Shown here piece by piece: positions 6,848 to 15,200 of a stretch of 64,000 bases of DNA; position 1 is the stretch's first letter, and each line of letters begins with the position of its first letter. The position numbers were made by a program, and so were the translations under genes. Origin of the DNA: an uncultured Butyricimonas sp. (GTDB lineage Bacteria > Bacteroidota > Bacteroidia > Bacteroidales > Marinifilaceae); contig CALUHX010000006.1 of assembly GCA_944320555.1 (NCBI GenBank), forward strand, positions 1-64,000, written 5' to 3'. The notes under the pieces were generated by a model, which searched no databases, had not been told where the DNA came from, and saw nothing but the letters and a program-made list of their open reading frames with translations.

Positions 6848-8947
6848 TCATTTCTTTTCCACGACAAGCCGTTTCCCCTCGTCAAGCCGGAGCACGCCGC
6901 TGTACGCCGCGCCGTCAGCCGACTTGAAACCGGAAAGCGTGCCCGTCTTTCCCTTCGCCACCAGCGCCTCCACTTGTTTCTGTGTCAGTTTCTTCCCTTC
7001 AAACTCGGCGGGTATCAGGAAATCGCACCCCTTGCCATAGAGCTTGCATCCCCACGCCGTCTTTCCTCTCACCACCTCCCCTTTCCCGCATTTCGGGCAG
7101 GTCATCATGACCGGGGCGGCGTTCGGCTTCTTCGCCGGCCGCGCACCGGAAGGCCCCTTCCCCGCCGCCGCCGGCTCCTCCACCGTAATCGTCCTCCGAG
7201 GCGAGGTCTTCACCACGTGGACCAGCTCGTTGACCATCGCCTTCAACTCCTCCATGAAATCCGCCACCGCGTATTTCCCGTCCTCTATCATCCGCAGCTT
7301 CTTCTCCCACTGCCCCGTCAGTTCGGCCGACTTCAACAGTTCATTGCGAATCGTGGCAATCAGTTCCACGCCCGTCGCCGTGGCCAACAACCGTTTTTTG
7401 TCCTTGCGGATGTACTGACGCTTGAGCAGCGTCTCGATGACGCCGGCGCGGGTGGAAGGCCGTCCGATTCCGTTCTCTTTCATCAAGTCCCGCAGCTCCT
7501 CGTCCTCCACCTGCTTCCCCGCCGTCTCCATCGCCCGCAGCAAATCGGCCTCCGTGTAGTATTTCGGGGGCTGGGTCTCCTTTTCCTGCAACTCGGGAAC
7601 GTGCGGGCCGCGCTCGCCCGCCTCGTAATCCGGCAGCACGTTCTCCTCGTTCTGCTTTCCGGCGGGAAGCACCACCCGCCACGCGGGCTCCACCACCTGC
7701 TTGCCCGTGGCCTTGAACTCGTGCGGACCCACGGCGGCCATGACCGTCGTGTTGGCTATCTCGCAATCGGGATAAAACACGGCGATGAACCGGCGGGCCA
7801 CGAGGTCGTACACCCGTTTCTCGTCGGGCGTCATGTCGTAGGAAAAGACTCCGGTGGGAATGATGGCGTGGTGGTCGGTGATTTTCTTGTCGTTAAACAC
7901 CTTGGGCGACTTTCTCGCCTTCTTCGCCGCGAGGACGGGAGCCGTCAACGCCTCGTAGGGTTTCAGCCCTTTCAATATGCCCGGCACTTTGGGATAAATG
8001 TCGTTGGGCAGGAAATTGGTGTCCACGCGGGGATAAGTCGTCAATTTTTTCTCGTAAAGCGACTGGATGACGCGCAGCGTCTGGTCGGCGGAAAAGGCGA
8101 ACTTCCGGTTGCACTCCACCTGCAACGAGGTCAGGTCGAACAACTTCGGGGGATGTTCCATCGCCTTTTTCCGTTCCACGCTCTTGATTTCCAGGTCCAG
8201 GGGGGCTATTTCCCGCAAAAACTCCTCCGCCTTCTCCCGCTCGGCGAACCGTCCTTTCACGTAGGAGAACCAGCCGCCCCGGTAGTTCGCGCGCACCTCC
8301 CAATACTTCTCCGGCCGGAAGTTCTCGATAGCCTTCTGACGCTCCACGATAAGCGCCAGTGTGGGAGTCTGCACCCGCCCGATGGAAAGCACGTTGCGCC
8401 CGTTGCCATACCGCAACGTGTACGCCCGCGTGGCGTTCATACCCAGCAGCCAGTCGCCGATGGCCCTGGCGGACCCCGCCGCATAAAGCGGGTCGAAATC
8501 GGCAGCGTCCATCAAATGGGCGAACCCGTCCCGTATCGCCTCCTCCGTCAGGGACGATATCCACAAGCGCTTCACCGGGGCCTTAGCCCGGGCCTTGATC
8601 ATCACCCAACGCTGGATAAGCTCCCCCTCCTGGCCCGCGTCGCCGCAGTTGATTATCTCCTCCGCCCGGCTGAACAGTTGCTCGACAATGCCGAACTGCT
8701 TCCGGATTCCCTCGTCGTCTATCAACTTGATACGGAAAGAGGAGGGTATCATCGGCAGGACCGACAAGTCCCACGGCTTCCATTTGGGCGTGTAATCGCC
8801 CGGCTCCTGCAGGCAGCACAAATGGCCGAACGTCCACGTGACGGCGTAGCCGTTCCCCTCGAAATAGCCGTTCCTCCTCGTCTTCGCCCCGATGACCTCG
8901 GCAATCTCCTTCGCCACGCTCGGCTTCTCGGCAATGCACACTTTCAT
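6848..8947 (-). CDS. topB: DNA topoisomerase III (type IA)
   Basis: A 699-residue type IA topoisomerase that relaxes and decatenates DNA through a 5'-phosphotyrosine link. The N-terminal TOPRIM domain begins MKVCIAEKPSVAKEIAEVIG and has the acidic CGDAGQEGELI segment (101-111). SIGRVQTPTLALIVERQ (188-204) is the usual type IA block, and the catalytic tyrosine lies in LTTYPRVDTNFLP (Tyr305). The C-terminus carries a cysteine cluster (about 605-640, CPKCGKGE and a following C..C pair) that should bind zinc and DNA. It starts 13 bases after the porin stop on the same strand, so co-transcription is possible although no shared function is evident. Confidence 0.93.
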   Translation of the reverse strand: MKVCIAEKPSVAKEIAEVIGAKTRRNGYFEGNGYAVTWTFGHLCCLQEPGDYTPKWKPWDLSVLPMIPSSFRIKLIDDEGIRKQFGIVEQLFSRAEEIINCGDAGQEGELIQRWVMIKARAKAPVKRLWISSLTEEAIRDGFAHLMDAADFDPLYAAGSARAIGDWLLGMNATRAYTLRYGNGRNVLSIGRVQTPTLALIVERQKAIENFRPEKYWEVRANYRGGWFSYVKGRFAEREKAEEFLREIAPLDLEIKSVERKKAMEHPPKLFDLTSLQVECNRKFAFSADQTLRVIQSLYEKKLTTYPRVDTNFLPNDIYPKVPGILKGLKPYEALTAPVLAAKKARKSPKVFNDKKITDHHAIIPTGVFSYDMTPDEKRVYDLVARRFIAVFYPDCEIANTTVMAAVGPHEFKATGKQVVEPAWRVVLPAGKQNEENVLPDYEAGERGPHVPELQEKETQPPKYYTEADLLRAMETAGKQVEDEELRDLMKENGIGRPSTRAGVIETLLKRQYIRKDKKRLLATATGVELIATIRNELLKSAELTGQWEKKLRMIEDGKYAVADFMEELKAMVNELVHVVKTSPRRTITVEEPAAAGKGPSGARPAKKPNAAPVMMTCPKCGKGEVVRGKTAWGCKLYGKGCDFLIPAEFEGKKLTQKQVEALVAKGKTGTLSGFKSADGAAYSGVLRLDEGKRLVVEKK

Positions 8948-8960
8948 GACCCGCCCCCGC

Positions 8961-10097
8961 TTAGAAACTTACCTGGATACGCCCCTGCACCATGTCGAAC
9001 GACTGCTCTCCGGCCACGGGCGAGTGTTTGTCCACGCTCACGTTCGTGTAGCTGGCCTTGACGGCGACATGCTTGTTGAAATAATAGATGGCCCCCACGG
9101 AAATGTCGTGCTGCTGTCCGCCCATGATTCCGGCCCCCCGGTCGTTCATGTTCGTGAAATTATAGCGGCACAGGAGCTCGAGCGACTTGGGGCCCGTCGA
9201 GGAAGCCATGCCGGTGGACATATTGTAGGAGTAACGCCCGCCCAAAAGGGCATAACCCACCTGCGCGTACCCTCCTTCCCCGTCGTACGCCGGAGCGCCG
9301 TCCAGGCGTTTCACCCGCGTGCGCAAATACTCCGCCTGGCCGTACCACCTGCCCAGCGTCATCACCACGTCGGCGGCGTACTTCCACTCGCTCTTGGCGT
9401 CCGTGAGCTCGGCCCGAAGGAATTTCTCCGACACCAGCGTGGAAGGAGCTCCCGCCCTGTACGAAAGCCGGTGCTCGGTCTTGTCGCCCAACTTGTAGAA
9501 CCGGGAAGACAACGCCACGTGGACCACCTGCCCGTCCTTCAGGTAAGGCCGGTACTGCATGCGGCTCGCCACCACGTAGCCCTCGTCCTCGTCGTCGGCG
9601 GAACTGCCCGCGTCCTTGTCGTCAAAAACGCCCACGCACAAATCCCAACGCTCCCGCTTGTAGGCGTAGCTGATGCCGAACTTGCGGCGGTCGCCGAACG
9701 CCTGGTCCGTGGCCGTGTAGCCGTTGAACTTCATGTCCGACGAGCCTATGCGCGCCCCCAAGGCAAAATATTCGAAATAATGGCCCAAGATGACCAGATG
9801 GCTCCCTTTGCGGAAATCCAGATACACGTCCTTGAGCGACACTTTGTTGTTCACGAACCCCAACTCTATCTTGCCGCCCCAGTGGTCCGCGAAATCCAGC
9901 ACGGCCCCCAGCCTCACGTCGTACAAGTCCACGGAATTGCCAAGCTCCGTCTTGTCGTCGGCGAACACGCCGAAATCAAACAACGCGCGCCCGATAAAAC
10001 GGCAACTGAAGTCTCCCTTTTCCGTCCGCAGCGTCAACTGGGCCGAAGCCGCCCCCGCGCACAAAACAAATAACACAAACAACAAAAGTCTATTCAT
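8961..10097 (-). CDS. outer-membrane porin, OprO/OprP (phosphate-selective porin) family
   Basis: A 378-residue protein with a Sec signal peptide (about 1-20, ending AGAASAQ) followed by alternating amphipathic strands and a C-terminal QGRIQVSF. The terminal Phe is typical of outer-membrane beta-barrels. Fold hints such as VRLGAVLDFADHWGGKIELGF and VYLDFRKGSHLVILGHYFEYF match OprO/OprP-type porins of Bacteroidetes, which pass anions including phosphate; the substrate is not provable here. I chose the ATG at 10097, eight codons inside the frame, because the signal peptide begins there. A divergent promoter region separates it from the LUD gene. Confidence 0.8.
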   Translation of the reverse strand: MNRLLLFVLFVLCAGAASAQLTLRTEKGDFSCRFIGRALFDFGVFADDKTELGNSVDLYDVRLGAVLDFADHWGGKIELGFVNNKVSLKDVYLDFRKGSHLVILGHYFEYFALGARIGSSDMKFNGYTATDQAFGDRRKFGISYAYKRERWDLCVGVFDDKDAGSSADDEDEGYVVASRMQYRPYLKDGQVVHVALSSRFYKLGDKTEHRLSYRAGAPSTLVSEKFLRAELTDAKSEWKYAADVVMTLGRWYGQAEYLRTRVKRLDGAPAYDGEGGYAQVGYALLGGRYSYNMSTGMASSTGPKSLELLCRYNFTNMNDRGAGIMGGQQHDISVGAIYYFNKHVAVKASYTNVSVDKHSPVAGEQSFDMVQGRIQVSF

Positions 10098-10168
10098 AAC
10101 CATGATTTTAGGGTCTCGCATTATGTTTCCACATCACTTTCGCCCTGCAAAAATACGAAAAACATTCC

Positions 10169-10176
10169 TATATTTG
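10169..10176 (+). promoter_or_regulatory. -7 element for the LUD-thioesterase pair
   Basis: TATATTTG, a perfect -7 element, lies 21 bases before the LUD start codon. No TTTG is found at the right distance upstream, so the promoter may be weak or activator-dependent. Confidence 0.5.
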
Positions 10177-10197
10177 CACCACACCAAAAACGAGACT

Positions 10198-10833
10198 ATG
10201 GAAGCAGAAATCATTGAAAAAACCATCAAAGCATTGGAAAAGAACAATTTCGAAGTGTTCTTCGCGCAGAATCGGGACGAGGCCCGCGAAGTGTTTTTTA
10301 ACACCATCTTCCCCGAAATCAAACCGACCTGCGTCTCCTGGGGCGACTCCATGACGATGAAGGCGACCGGCGTCCTGGAAGAAATCGAGAAACGCGCGGA
10401 CTGCGTGTTCATCCAGACCCTCGGCGACCATTACACCGCCGCGCAAAAGACCTACTGGCGGCGCAAGGCCCTGGAAGCCGACCTCTTCCTCTCCGGCACG
10501 AACGCCCTCACGCAGCAGGGACAACTCGTGAACGCGGACATGATTGGCAACCGGGTGGCCGGCATGATATTCGGCCCCAAGCACGTGGTCCTCTTCATCG
10601 GCGTCAACAAAATCACCGCCAACATCGAGGAGGCCATCCAACGCATACGCACCGTGGCCGCCCCCTTGAACGCCATACGCCACACGAACCTGCGCACTCC
10701 CTGCCAAAAGACCAACACCTGCATGGACTGCCAAAGCCCCGACAGGCTGTGCAACACGTGGGTCATCACGGAAAAGTCGTTCCCGGCCAAGCGCGTCAAA
10801 ATCATCCTCATCAACGAACCCTTAGGATTATAA
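10198..10833 (+). CDS. LUD-domain (lactate utilisation, LutC-like) protein
   Basis: A 211-residue protein with the LUD domain layout: an N-terminal helix, the TCVSWGDSMTMKATGV loop (about 43-58), DLFLSGTNALTQQGQLVN (about 95-112) and VVLFIGVNKIT near the centre. A cysteine-bearing tail follows (CQKTNTCMDCQSPDRLC, about 171-187) that could hold an iron-sulfur or zinc site. LutC-like proteins take part in lactate oxidation complexes, but stand-alone LUD proteins are common in Bacteroidales and their role is unclear. The start at 10198 fits the promoter element just upstream. The thioesterase follows after 7 bases. Confidence 0.85.
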   Translation: MEAEIIEKTIKALEKNNFEVFFAQNRDEAREVFFNTIFPEIKPTCVSWGDSMTMKATGVLEEIEKRADCVFIQTLGDHYTAAQKTYWRRKALEADLFLSGTNALTQQGQLVNADMIGNRVAGMIFGPKHVVLFIGVNKITANIEEAIQRIRTVAAPLNAIRHTNLRTPCQKTNTCMDCQSPDRLCNTWVITEKSFPAKRVKIILINEPLGL

Positions 10834-10840
10834 CCCAGCC

Positions 10841-11242
10841 ATGCCGCAATACGTTTACGAAATCGAAATGAAAGTGAGGGACTACGAGTGCGACCTCCAG
10901 GGCGTGGTCAACAACGCCAATTACCAGCACTACATGGAACACGCCCGCCACGAGTTCCTCGAAAGCACCGGCACCACCTTCTCCGCCCTCCACGCCCGGG
11001 GCATCGACGCCATGGTCTCCCGCGTGGAAATCGCCTACAAGCATTCCCTGCGGGGCAGCGACCGCTTCGTGGTGCGCCTCGGCATGCGCCGCGAGGGCGT
11101 GAAGCTCATCTTCGTCGAGGACATCTACCGGCTGCCGGACGGCGTGTGCTGCGCACGGGGCGTCGTGGACACCATCTGCCTGAAGGACGGCAAGCTCACC
11201 CGGGGCGAGGCGTTCGACGAGTTGCTCGGCAAGTGGCTCTGA
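10841..11242 (+). CDS. acyl-CoA thioesterase, YbgC/FadM-type hotdog fold
   Basis: A 133-residue single-domain hotdog protein. The segment VRDYECDLQGVVNNANYQHY (12-31) is the 4HBT signature, with an acidic residue before the GVV turn and the long central helix YMEHARHEFLE after it. Such enzymes hydrolyse acyl-CoA or acyl-ACP thioesters in the cytoplasm; chain-length preference cannot be read. It lies 7 bases after the LUD gene and is probably co-transcribed. Its stop abuts the convergent lysO stop with no gap. Confidence 0.85.
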   Translation: MPQYVYEIEMKVRDYECDLQGVVNNANYQHYMEHARHEFLESTGTTFSALHARGIDAMVSRVEIAYKHSLRGSDRFVVRLGMRREGVKLIFVEDIYRLPDGVCCARGVVDTICLKDGKLTRGEAFDELLGKWL

Positions 11243-11845
11243 CTACAGGGAACAGAAAAACGTGACCAGAAAAGGCACGCTGAGGTCCACCATCACGCCG
11301 TGCACGATGGAGACCACGACGAACTCTTTGCCGCAAAACTTGGTGATGACGGGCAGGGTGGTGTCCGCCGTCGTGGCTCCTCCCGCCGAGATGGGGGCCA
11401 GCCGTCCGAAACACCTCGCCAGCAACGGAGCGCCCAAAAGGGCGAGCAGCTCCCTCATGATGTTCGACACGAGGGCTATCGTCCCCAGCTCCGCCCCCTT
11501 GTATTGCGTGATAAAGACGGCCGACAACGAATAGTAACCGAAACCGGACCCCACCGCCAGGCAATCGGCAAGCCCCCGTCCCGGCAGCGCGAGGCTGACC
11601 AGGCCCGCTCCCGCCAACGTGCCCAGCCAGGTGCCCGCGGGGACCAGCACTATCCGCCAACTCTGCCGCCGCATGGCCTGCAACGCCTTGCGGTCGCTCC
11701 CGATGCTTATCCCCACCAGGAACATCAGGGCGTACAAAGCGTACAGCGTGGGCTCCTCCGCGCGGAAAAAGGCGGGAACCTCGGCGAAACGCCCCAGCAA
11801 GACGCCCGCCGCGAAAAAAGCCACGATAAGCAAACTACCTTTCAT
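11243..11845 (-). CDS. lysO: lysine exporter LysO, C-terminal part (separate gene)
   Basis: A 200-residue membrane protein with six or so hydrophobic segments. It matches the larger C-terminal portion of LysO/YbjE, the lysine exporter of E. coli. Diagnostic stretches are LYALMFLVGISIGSDRKAL (about 37-55), AVGSGFGYYSLSAVFI (about 96-111) and APISAGGATTADTTLPVI (about 150-167). In E. coli both parts form one protein of about 300 residues; here the frame starts inside the end of the N-terminal gene with an 11-base overlap, so the two are translationally coupled. It would export excess lysine or toxic analogues. Confidence 0.85.
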   Translation of the reverse strand: MKGSLLIVAFFAAGVLLGRFAEVPAFFRAEEPTLYALYALMFLVGISIGSDRKALQAMRRQSWRIVLVPAGTWLGTLAGAGLVSLALPGRGLADCLAVGSGFGYYSLSAVFITQYKGAELGTIALVSNIMRELLALLGAPLLARCFGRLAPISAGGATTADTTLPVITKFCGKEFVVVSIVHGVMVDLSVPFLVTFFCSL

Positions 11846-12101
11846 AGAAAAAATATTTATACACCACCCAAGCGCACAACACGCTTCCCGCCACCGCCGC
11901 CAAGGTGATGACCAAAGCGTCTTTGCCGATTGTCCCCAGATTGTCCATGATACTCTCGTCCGCCCCCACGGTGATGCCCAACAGGAACAACAACAACAGG
12001 ATGGCGGCGTTTATCAACCGGGGGACGCCTTTCCAGCTTCTCTCCCGCAACAAATAGCCGAGCAAAATGCCCGCCACCATTAATCCGATAACCGTCAACA
12101 T
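11835..12101 (-). CDS. lysine exporter LysO, N-terminal part (separate gene)
   Basis: An 88-residue protein with three hydrophobic segments, MLTVIGLMVAGILLGYLL, AAILLLLFLLGITVGADE and a final one near 60-82. It corresponds to the N-terminal domain of LysO. The internal LLFLLGITVGAD repeats the LMFLVGISIGSD motif of the downstream partner, showing the two parts come from an internal duplication. It overlaps the next gene by 11 bases in another frame. A two-gene arrangement is, to my knowledge, usual in Bacteroidales and not a frameshift. Confidence 0.85.
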   Translation of the reverse strand: MLTVIGLMVAGILLGYLLRERSWKGVPRLINAAILLLLFLLGITVGADESIMDNLGTIGKDALVITLAAVAGSVLCAWVVYKYFFYER

Positions 12102-12127
12102 GCGAATCCGTTTTTACTACAAACAAA

Positions 12128-12154
12128 AATCAGCCACCGTGAAGTGACTGATTC
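12128..12154 (-). terminator. terminator of tRNA-Cys
   Basis: Minus-strand hairpin AATCAGTCAC / GTGGCTGATT with a 6-base loop, followed by TTTGTTT; it begins a few bases after the tRNA 3' end. Confidence 0.75.
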
Positions 12155-12156
12155 GT

Positions 12157-12229
12157 GGAGGTCGGTAGCAGATTTGAACTGCTGTACGCGGTTTTGCAGA
12201 CCGCTGCCTAACCTCTCGGCCAACCGACC
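12157..12229 (-). tRNA. tRNA-Cys (GCA)
   Basis: Minus-strand cloverleaf: acceptor GGTCGGT/ACCGACC, anticodon loop CTGCAAA (GCA), T-arm with GTTCAAATC, discriminator T and an encoded CCA, unlike the other three tRNAs in the window. Confidence 0.93.
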
Positions 12230-12248
12230 CTGGCTTGTTTTGGCTTGG

Positions 12249-12280
12249 CAAAGATAAAGCGACATTTTGAATTATGCAAC
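12249..12280 (-). promoter_or_regulatory. promoter of tRNA-Cys
   Basis: Minus strand: GTTG (12277-12280), 20-bp spacer, TATCTTTG (12249-12256); one mismatch in the -33 element. Confidence 0.65.
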
Positions 12281-12293
12281 ACCTTTTCCAAAT

Positions 12294-12647
12294 TTATTTC
12301 GACAATGTGACGCTCGTCGCGCCGATTTTCCCGCCCAGCGGGGGATTCATCTTCGACACCTTGACGGTAACATGCTCTATCTGAGGAAATGCCAAAAGCA
12401 GCGCGTCGATGATTCTTTTGCAAACGTGCTCCAACAAATGGGAAGTCACCATCATTTCCCGGGCGATCACCTCGTACGCGGAAGCGTAATTCAACGCTCT
12501 GCCGATGTCGTCCGTGGCGGCCGCGGCCTCGCAATCGGCCTCCATCCGGGCGTAAACCACGAACTTGTTCCCCACTATCCGTTCCGTCTCGTAGCAACCG
12601 TGATAGGCAAAAAATTCCATGCCTTCAATCTCGATAATTCCTTTCAT
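12294..12647 (-). CDS. folB: dihydroneopterin aldolase
   Basis: A 117-residue FolB enzyme, which converts 7,8-dihydroneopterin to 6-hydroxymethyl-dihydropterin and glycolaldehyde in folate synthesis. The start IEIEGMEFFAYHGCYETER has the conserved YHGC..E block that binds the pterin, and LLEHVCKRIIDALL (70-83) and VKVSKMNPPLGGKIG (95-109) are further FolB signatures. A longer upstream frame exists, but the ATG at 12647 gives the normal family length and the conserved beginning. A lone TATCTTTG element on this strand at 12799-12806 could be its promoter, which would give a leader of about 145 bases. Confidence 0.92.
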   Translation of the reverse strand: MKGIIEIEGMEFFAYHGCYETERIVGNKFVVYARMEADCEAAAATDDIGRALNYASAYEVIAREMMVTSHLLEHVCKRIIDALLLAFPQIEHVTVKVSKMNPPLGGKIGATSVTLSK

Positions 12648-12657
12648 AGCTTTAAAT

Positions 12658-12688
12658 TTTGAATTTCCAGCGGTATTCCCTACCTTTG
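12658..12688 (+). promoter_or_regulatory. consensus promoter of a possible small RNA
   Basis: TTTG (12658-12661), 19-bp spacer, TACCTTTG (12681-12688) on the plus strand; a perfect match that is not followed by a normal gene for over 300 bases. Confidence 0.65.
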
Positions 12689-12694
12689 TCCCCT

Positions 12695-12821
12695 TAAAAC
12701 AAAAGAGACGACTCACGTCGCCTCTTAAGATTACATTACTAACTACTAACCTAAACCATACAAACTTATGAAAAATCTTCAATCTCTTAAAGACGATGCA
12801 AAGATAAGGCCATTCCCGTAA
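12695..12821 (+). ncRNA. candidate small RNA or peptide-encoding leader
   Basis: Downstream of a perfect promoter lies a hairpin (AAGAGACGAC 12703-12712, loop TCAC, GTCGCCTCTT 12717-12726), a pyrimidine/adenine-rich unstructured stretch, and a 17-codon frame (12768-12821) encoding MKNLQSLKDDAKIRPFP. The RNA would be antisense to the folB leader. I cannot tell whether the peptide is made. No clear terminator is seen before cysQ, so it may instead be a long cysQ leader. Confidence 0.4.
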
Positions 12822-13001
12822 TTCCCGGATATTCGACATGTTAAAATAACATAACATCCGAATTAAAAAATCCTACAAACATTGTCAGTCAGCCAAATAA
12901 ACCATTCTCTTCTCCCGGACACAATTAATTCCCGCGCGAATGCGTGAATTCCAATATTATTTGTAACTTTATGTTCGAAAATATGCTAAAACCCTAACCC
13001 A

Positions 13002-13841
13002 ATGAAGGAAATAAAACTACATGAATTACAGAATATTATAGAAGAGGCCGGCAAACTGGTCCTCGACATTTACAATTCGCGCGACTTCCATGTCGAGGTG
13101 AAGGACGACCGCACGCCCGTCACCGAGGCGGACAAGGCCTCCAGCGCCTTCCTCGTGTCCTCGCTCCGCCGGTTGTACCCGGACATCCCGATTATCAGCG
13201 AGGAGGCGAACATACCGCCCCTTTCCACCCGCCAGCACTGGGAACACATCTGGAGCATCGACCCGCTGGACGGAACGAAGGAGTTCATCACCCACAACGG
13301 GCGGTTCTGCGTCAACATCGGACTGCTCGAAAACGGGAAATCCGTATTCGGCATCATCAACGACGTCCTCGACAATGAAATACTGTGGGGAGGCCGCGAT
13401 GTCCCCACCGGCATGACACGGGACGGCCAACCCCTTCCTCTGGAAGACGACGGCCCTGTGCCGGACAACAAACTGCGGGTGGCCGTCAGCCGTTTCCACA
13501 TCATCGAGTGGGAACTGCGCTACATCGACTACCTCCGCGGCCTGAACTACGACGTGGAGCTGGTGCCGCTGGGAGCCTCCTCCAAGCAATGCATGGTGGC
13601 CCGGGGACTGGTCGACATCTGCCCGAAATTTGCCAAATGCTCCGAATGGGACACCGCCGCCGGACAGGCAATCGTGGAGGCCGCCGGAGGACTCGTCGTC
13701 AACGTGGAGACCAACGGCGAACTCCGCTACAACAAAAACGGAATGCTCAATCCCCCGCTCATCTTCTTCAACCGGAGGATTCACGAGCGCATCAAGGCCG
13801 GCGACAAAACATTTCTGCGATTCGGCAAAGGAAATCGATAA
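13002..13841 (+). CDS. cysQ: 3'(2'),5'-bisphosphate nucleotidase CysQ
   Basis: A 279-residue member of the inositol monophosphatase superfamily. It has the metal-binding set in order: IISEEANIP (64-72), WSIDPLDGTKEFI (83-95) and EWDTAAGQAIVEAAGG (about 213-228). The KEFI continuation after DPLDGT is typical of CysQ. It would dephosphorylate 3'-phosphoadenosine 5'-phosphate, a by-product of sulfate activation and acyl-carrier transfer. The M18 aminopeptidase starts 45 bases after it and may be co-transcribed. Confidence 0.92.
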   Translation: MKEIKLHELQNIIEEAGKLVLDIYNSRDFHVEVKDDRTPVTEADKASSAFLVSSLRRLYPDIPIISEEANIPPLSTRQHWEHIWSIDPLDGTKEFITHNGRFCVNIGLLENGKSVFGIINDVLDNEILWGGRDVPTGMTRDGQPLPLEDDGPVPDNKLRVAVSRFHIIEWELRYIDYLRGLNYDVELVPLGASSKQCMVARGLVDICPKFAKCSEWDTAAGQAIVEAAGGLVVNVETNGELRYNKNGMLNPPLIFFNRRIHERIKAGDKTFLRFGKGNR

Positions 13842-13886
13842 ATATTTCTTATCTTGGGCGCGAATGAAATCATAAACACGCGATAT

Positions 13887-15182
13887 ATGGAAAAACAATT
13901 AGCTAAAGAATTAATCGACTTTATACACGAAAGCCCCACGAACTTCCATGCGGTGGCCAACGTGAAAAAAGAACTGACCGCCCACGGATTCACACAACTC
14001 TTCTCCGGAGAGGCGTGGCAACTGCACAAGGGAGGAAAGTACTTCGTCACGAAAAACCACTCTTCCCTCTTCGCCTTCGAAATCGGAGACGGCGACATCG
14101 CCGACGGCCTGAAGTTCATCTGCGCCCACAGCGACTCGCCCACGTTCCGCGTCAAGCCGAACGCCGAAATGCCCGTCGCGGGGAAATACCTGAAGCTGAA
14201 CACGGAGGTCTACGGCGGCCCCATCATGTACACGTGGTTCGACCGTCCACTCTCCATGGCGGGACGCGTGATGCTGAAAAGCTCCAACCCGCTGAAACCG
14301 GCCACCCATCTCGTGAATTTCGACCGCCCCATGATGGCCATTCCCCATCTGGCCATCCATTTCAATAGGGCCGTGAACGACCAGGGCAACCCGCTCAGCA
14401 AACAACGGGACATGCTCCCCGTCATCGCCATGATTAACGAGACCTTTGAAAAGGACAATTACCTCCTCCGTCTCGTGGCCAAGGAAATGAACGTGAGACC
14501 GGAGGACATCCTCGATTTCGACCTCACCCTCTACGAGTACGAGAAAGGCTGCCTCTTCGGAGCCAACGAGGAATTCATCTCCAGCGGCAAGCTTGACGAC
14601 CTCGCCATGGTGCACGCCGCCATGAAAGCCTTCGTGGCGTCCAAGCCCTGCTCCAAGACCAAGGTACTCGCCGTGTTCGACAACGAGGAAGTGGGCAGCG
14701 GCACCAAGCAGGGAGCCGGCTCGCCCATTCTGCGCACCGTCGTGGAGCGCGTCGTCTTCGGGCTGGGCGGCACCCAGGAGGACCTCTACCGGGCCATTCA
14801 CAACAGCTTCATGATTTCCGCCGACATGGCGCACGCGCTCCATCCCAACTACGTGGAGAAGCACGACCCGACGAACCATCCCGTCATCAACGGCGGACCC
14901 GTCATCAAGTTCAACGCCAACCAAAAATATGTCACCGACGCCGATTCCGCCGCCGTCTTCACCACCATCTGCGAGATGGCCGGAGTGCCCTGCCAGAAGT
15001 TCGTGAACCATTCCGACATGGCCGGAGGCTCCACCCTCGGCAACATCCTCCTGTCCCAAATGGAGATGCGGGGCGTGGACATCGGCAACCCCATGTGGGC
15101 CATGCACTCCGTCCGCGAGACCGGCGGCGTTTTGGACCACACCTACGTCACCAAAGCCTTCACGACGTTTTACAACATCTGA
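13887..15182 (+). CDS. M18 family aminopeptidase
   Basis: A 431-residue zinc metalloaminopeptidase of the M18 (aspartyl aminopeptidase) family. Metal and catalytic residues are in FICAHSDSPTFRVKP (about 77-91), the VFDNEEVGSGTKQGAGSP block (about 262-279) and the HSDMAGGSTLG block (about 374-384). It removes N-terminal, usually acidic, residues from cytoplasmic peptides. The ATG at 13887 starts the conserved protein; a frame-extending ATG at 13854 overlaps only the gap after cysQ. A ~185-bp repeat element follows 18 bases after the stop. Confidence 0.92.
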   Translation: MEKQLAKELIDFIHESPTNFHAVANVKKELTAHGFTQLFSGEAWQLHKGGKYFVTKNHSSLFAFEIGDGDIADGLKFICAHSDSPTFRVKPNAEMPVAGKYLKLNTEVYGGPIMYTWFDRPLSMAGRVMLKSSNPLKPATHLVNFDRPMMAIPHLAIHFNRAVNDQGNPLSKQRDMLPVIAMINETFEKDNYLLRLVAKEMNVRPEDILDFDLTLYEYEKGCLFGANEEFISSGKLDDLAMVHAAMKAFVASKPCSKTKVLAVFDNEEVGSGTKQGAGSPILRTVVERVVFGLGGTQEDLYRAIHNSFMISADMAHALHPNYVEKHDPTNHPVINGGPVIKFNANQKYVTDADSAAVFTTICEMAGVPCQKFVNHSDMAGGSTLGNILLSQMEMRGVDIGNPMWAMHSVRETGGVLDHTYVTKAFTTFYNI

Positions 15183-15200
15183 AACAATAGTGAAGCGGAA

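Noticed and set aside
6722..9061. 779-residue plus-strand frame across topB
   Set aside because: Arg/His/Leu-rich shadow of topB, which has all type IA topoisomerase motifs.
9790..10197. Extension of the LUD protein upstream to 9790
   Set aside because: It would be antisense to the porin and would pass the promoter element at 10169; the family-length protein starts at 10198.
11835..11845. Frameshift in lysO
   Set aside because: Both halves have their own start codons and a short overlap, and the two-gene form fits what I know of Bacteroidales.
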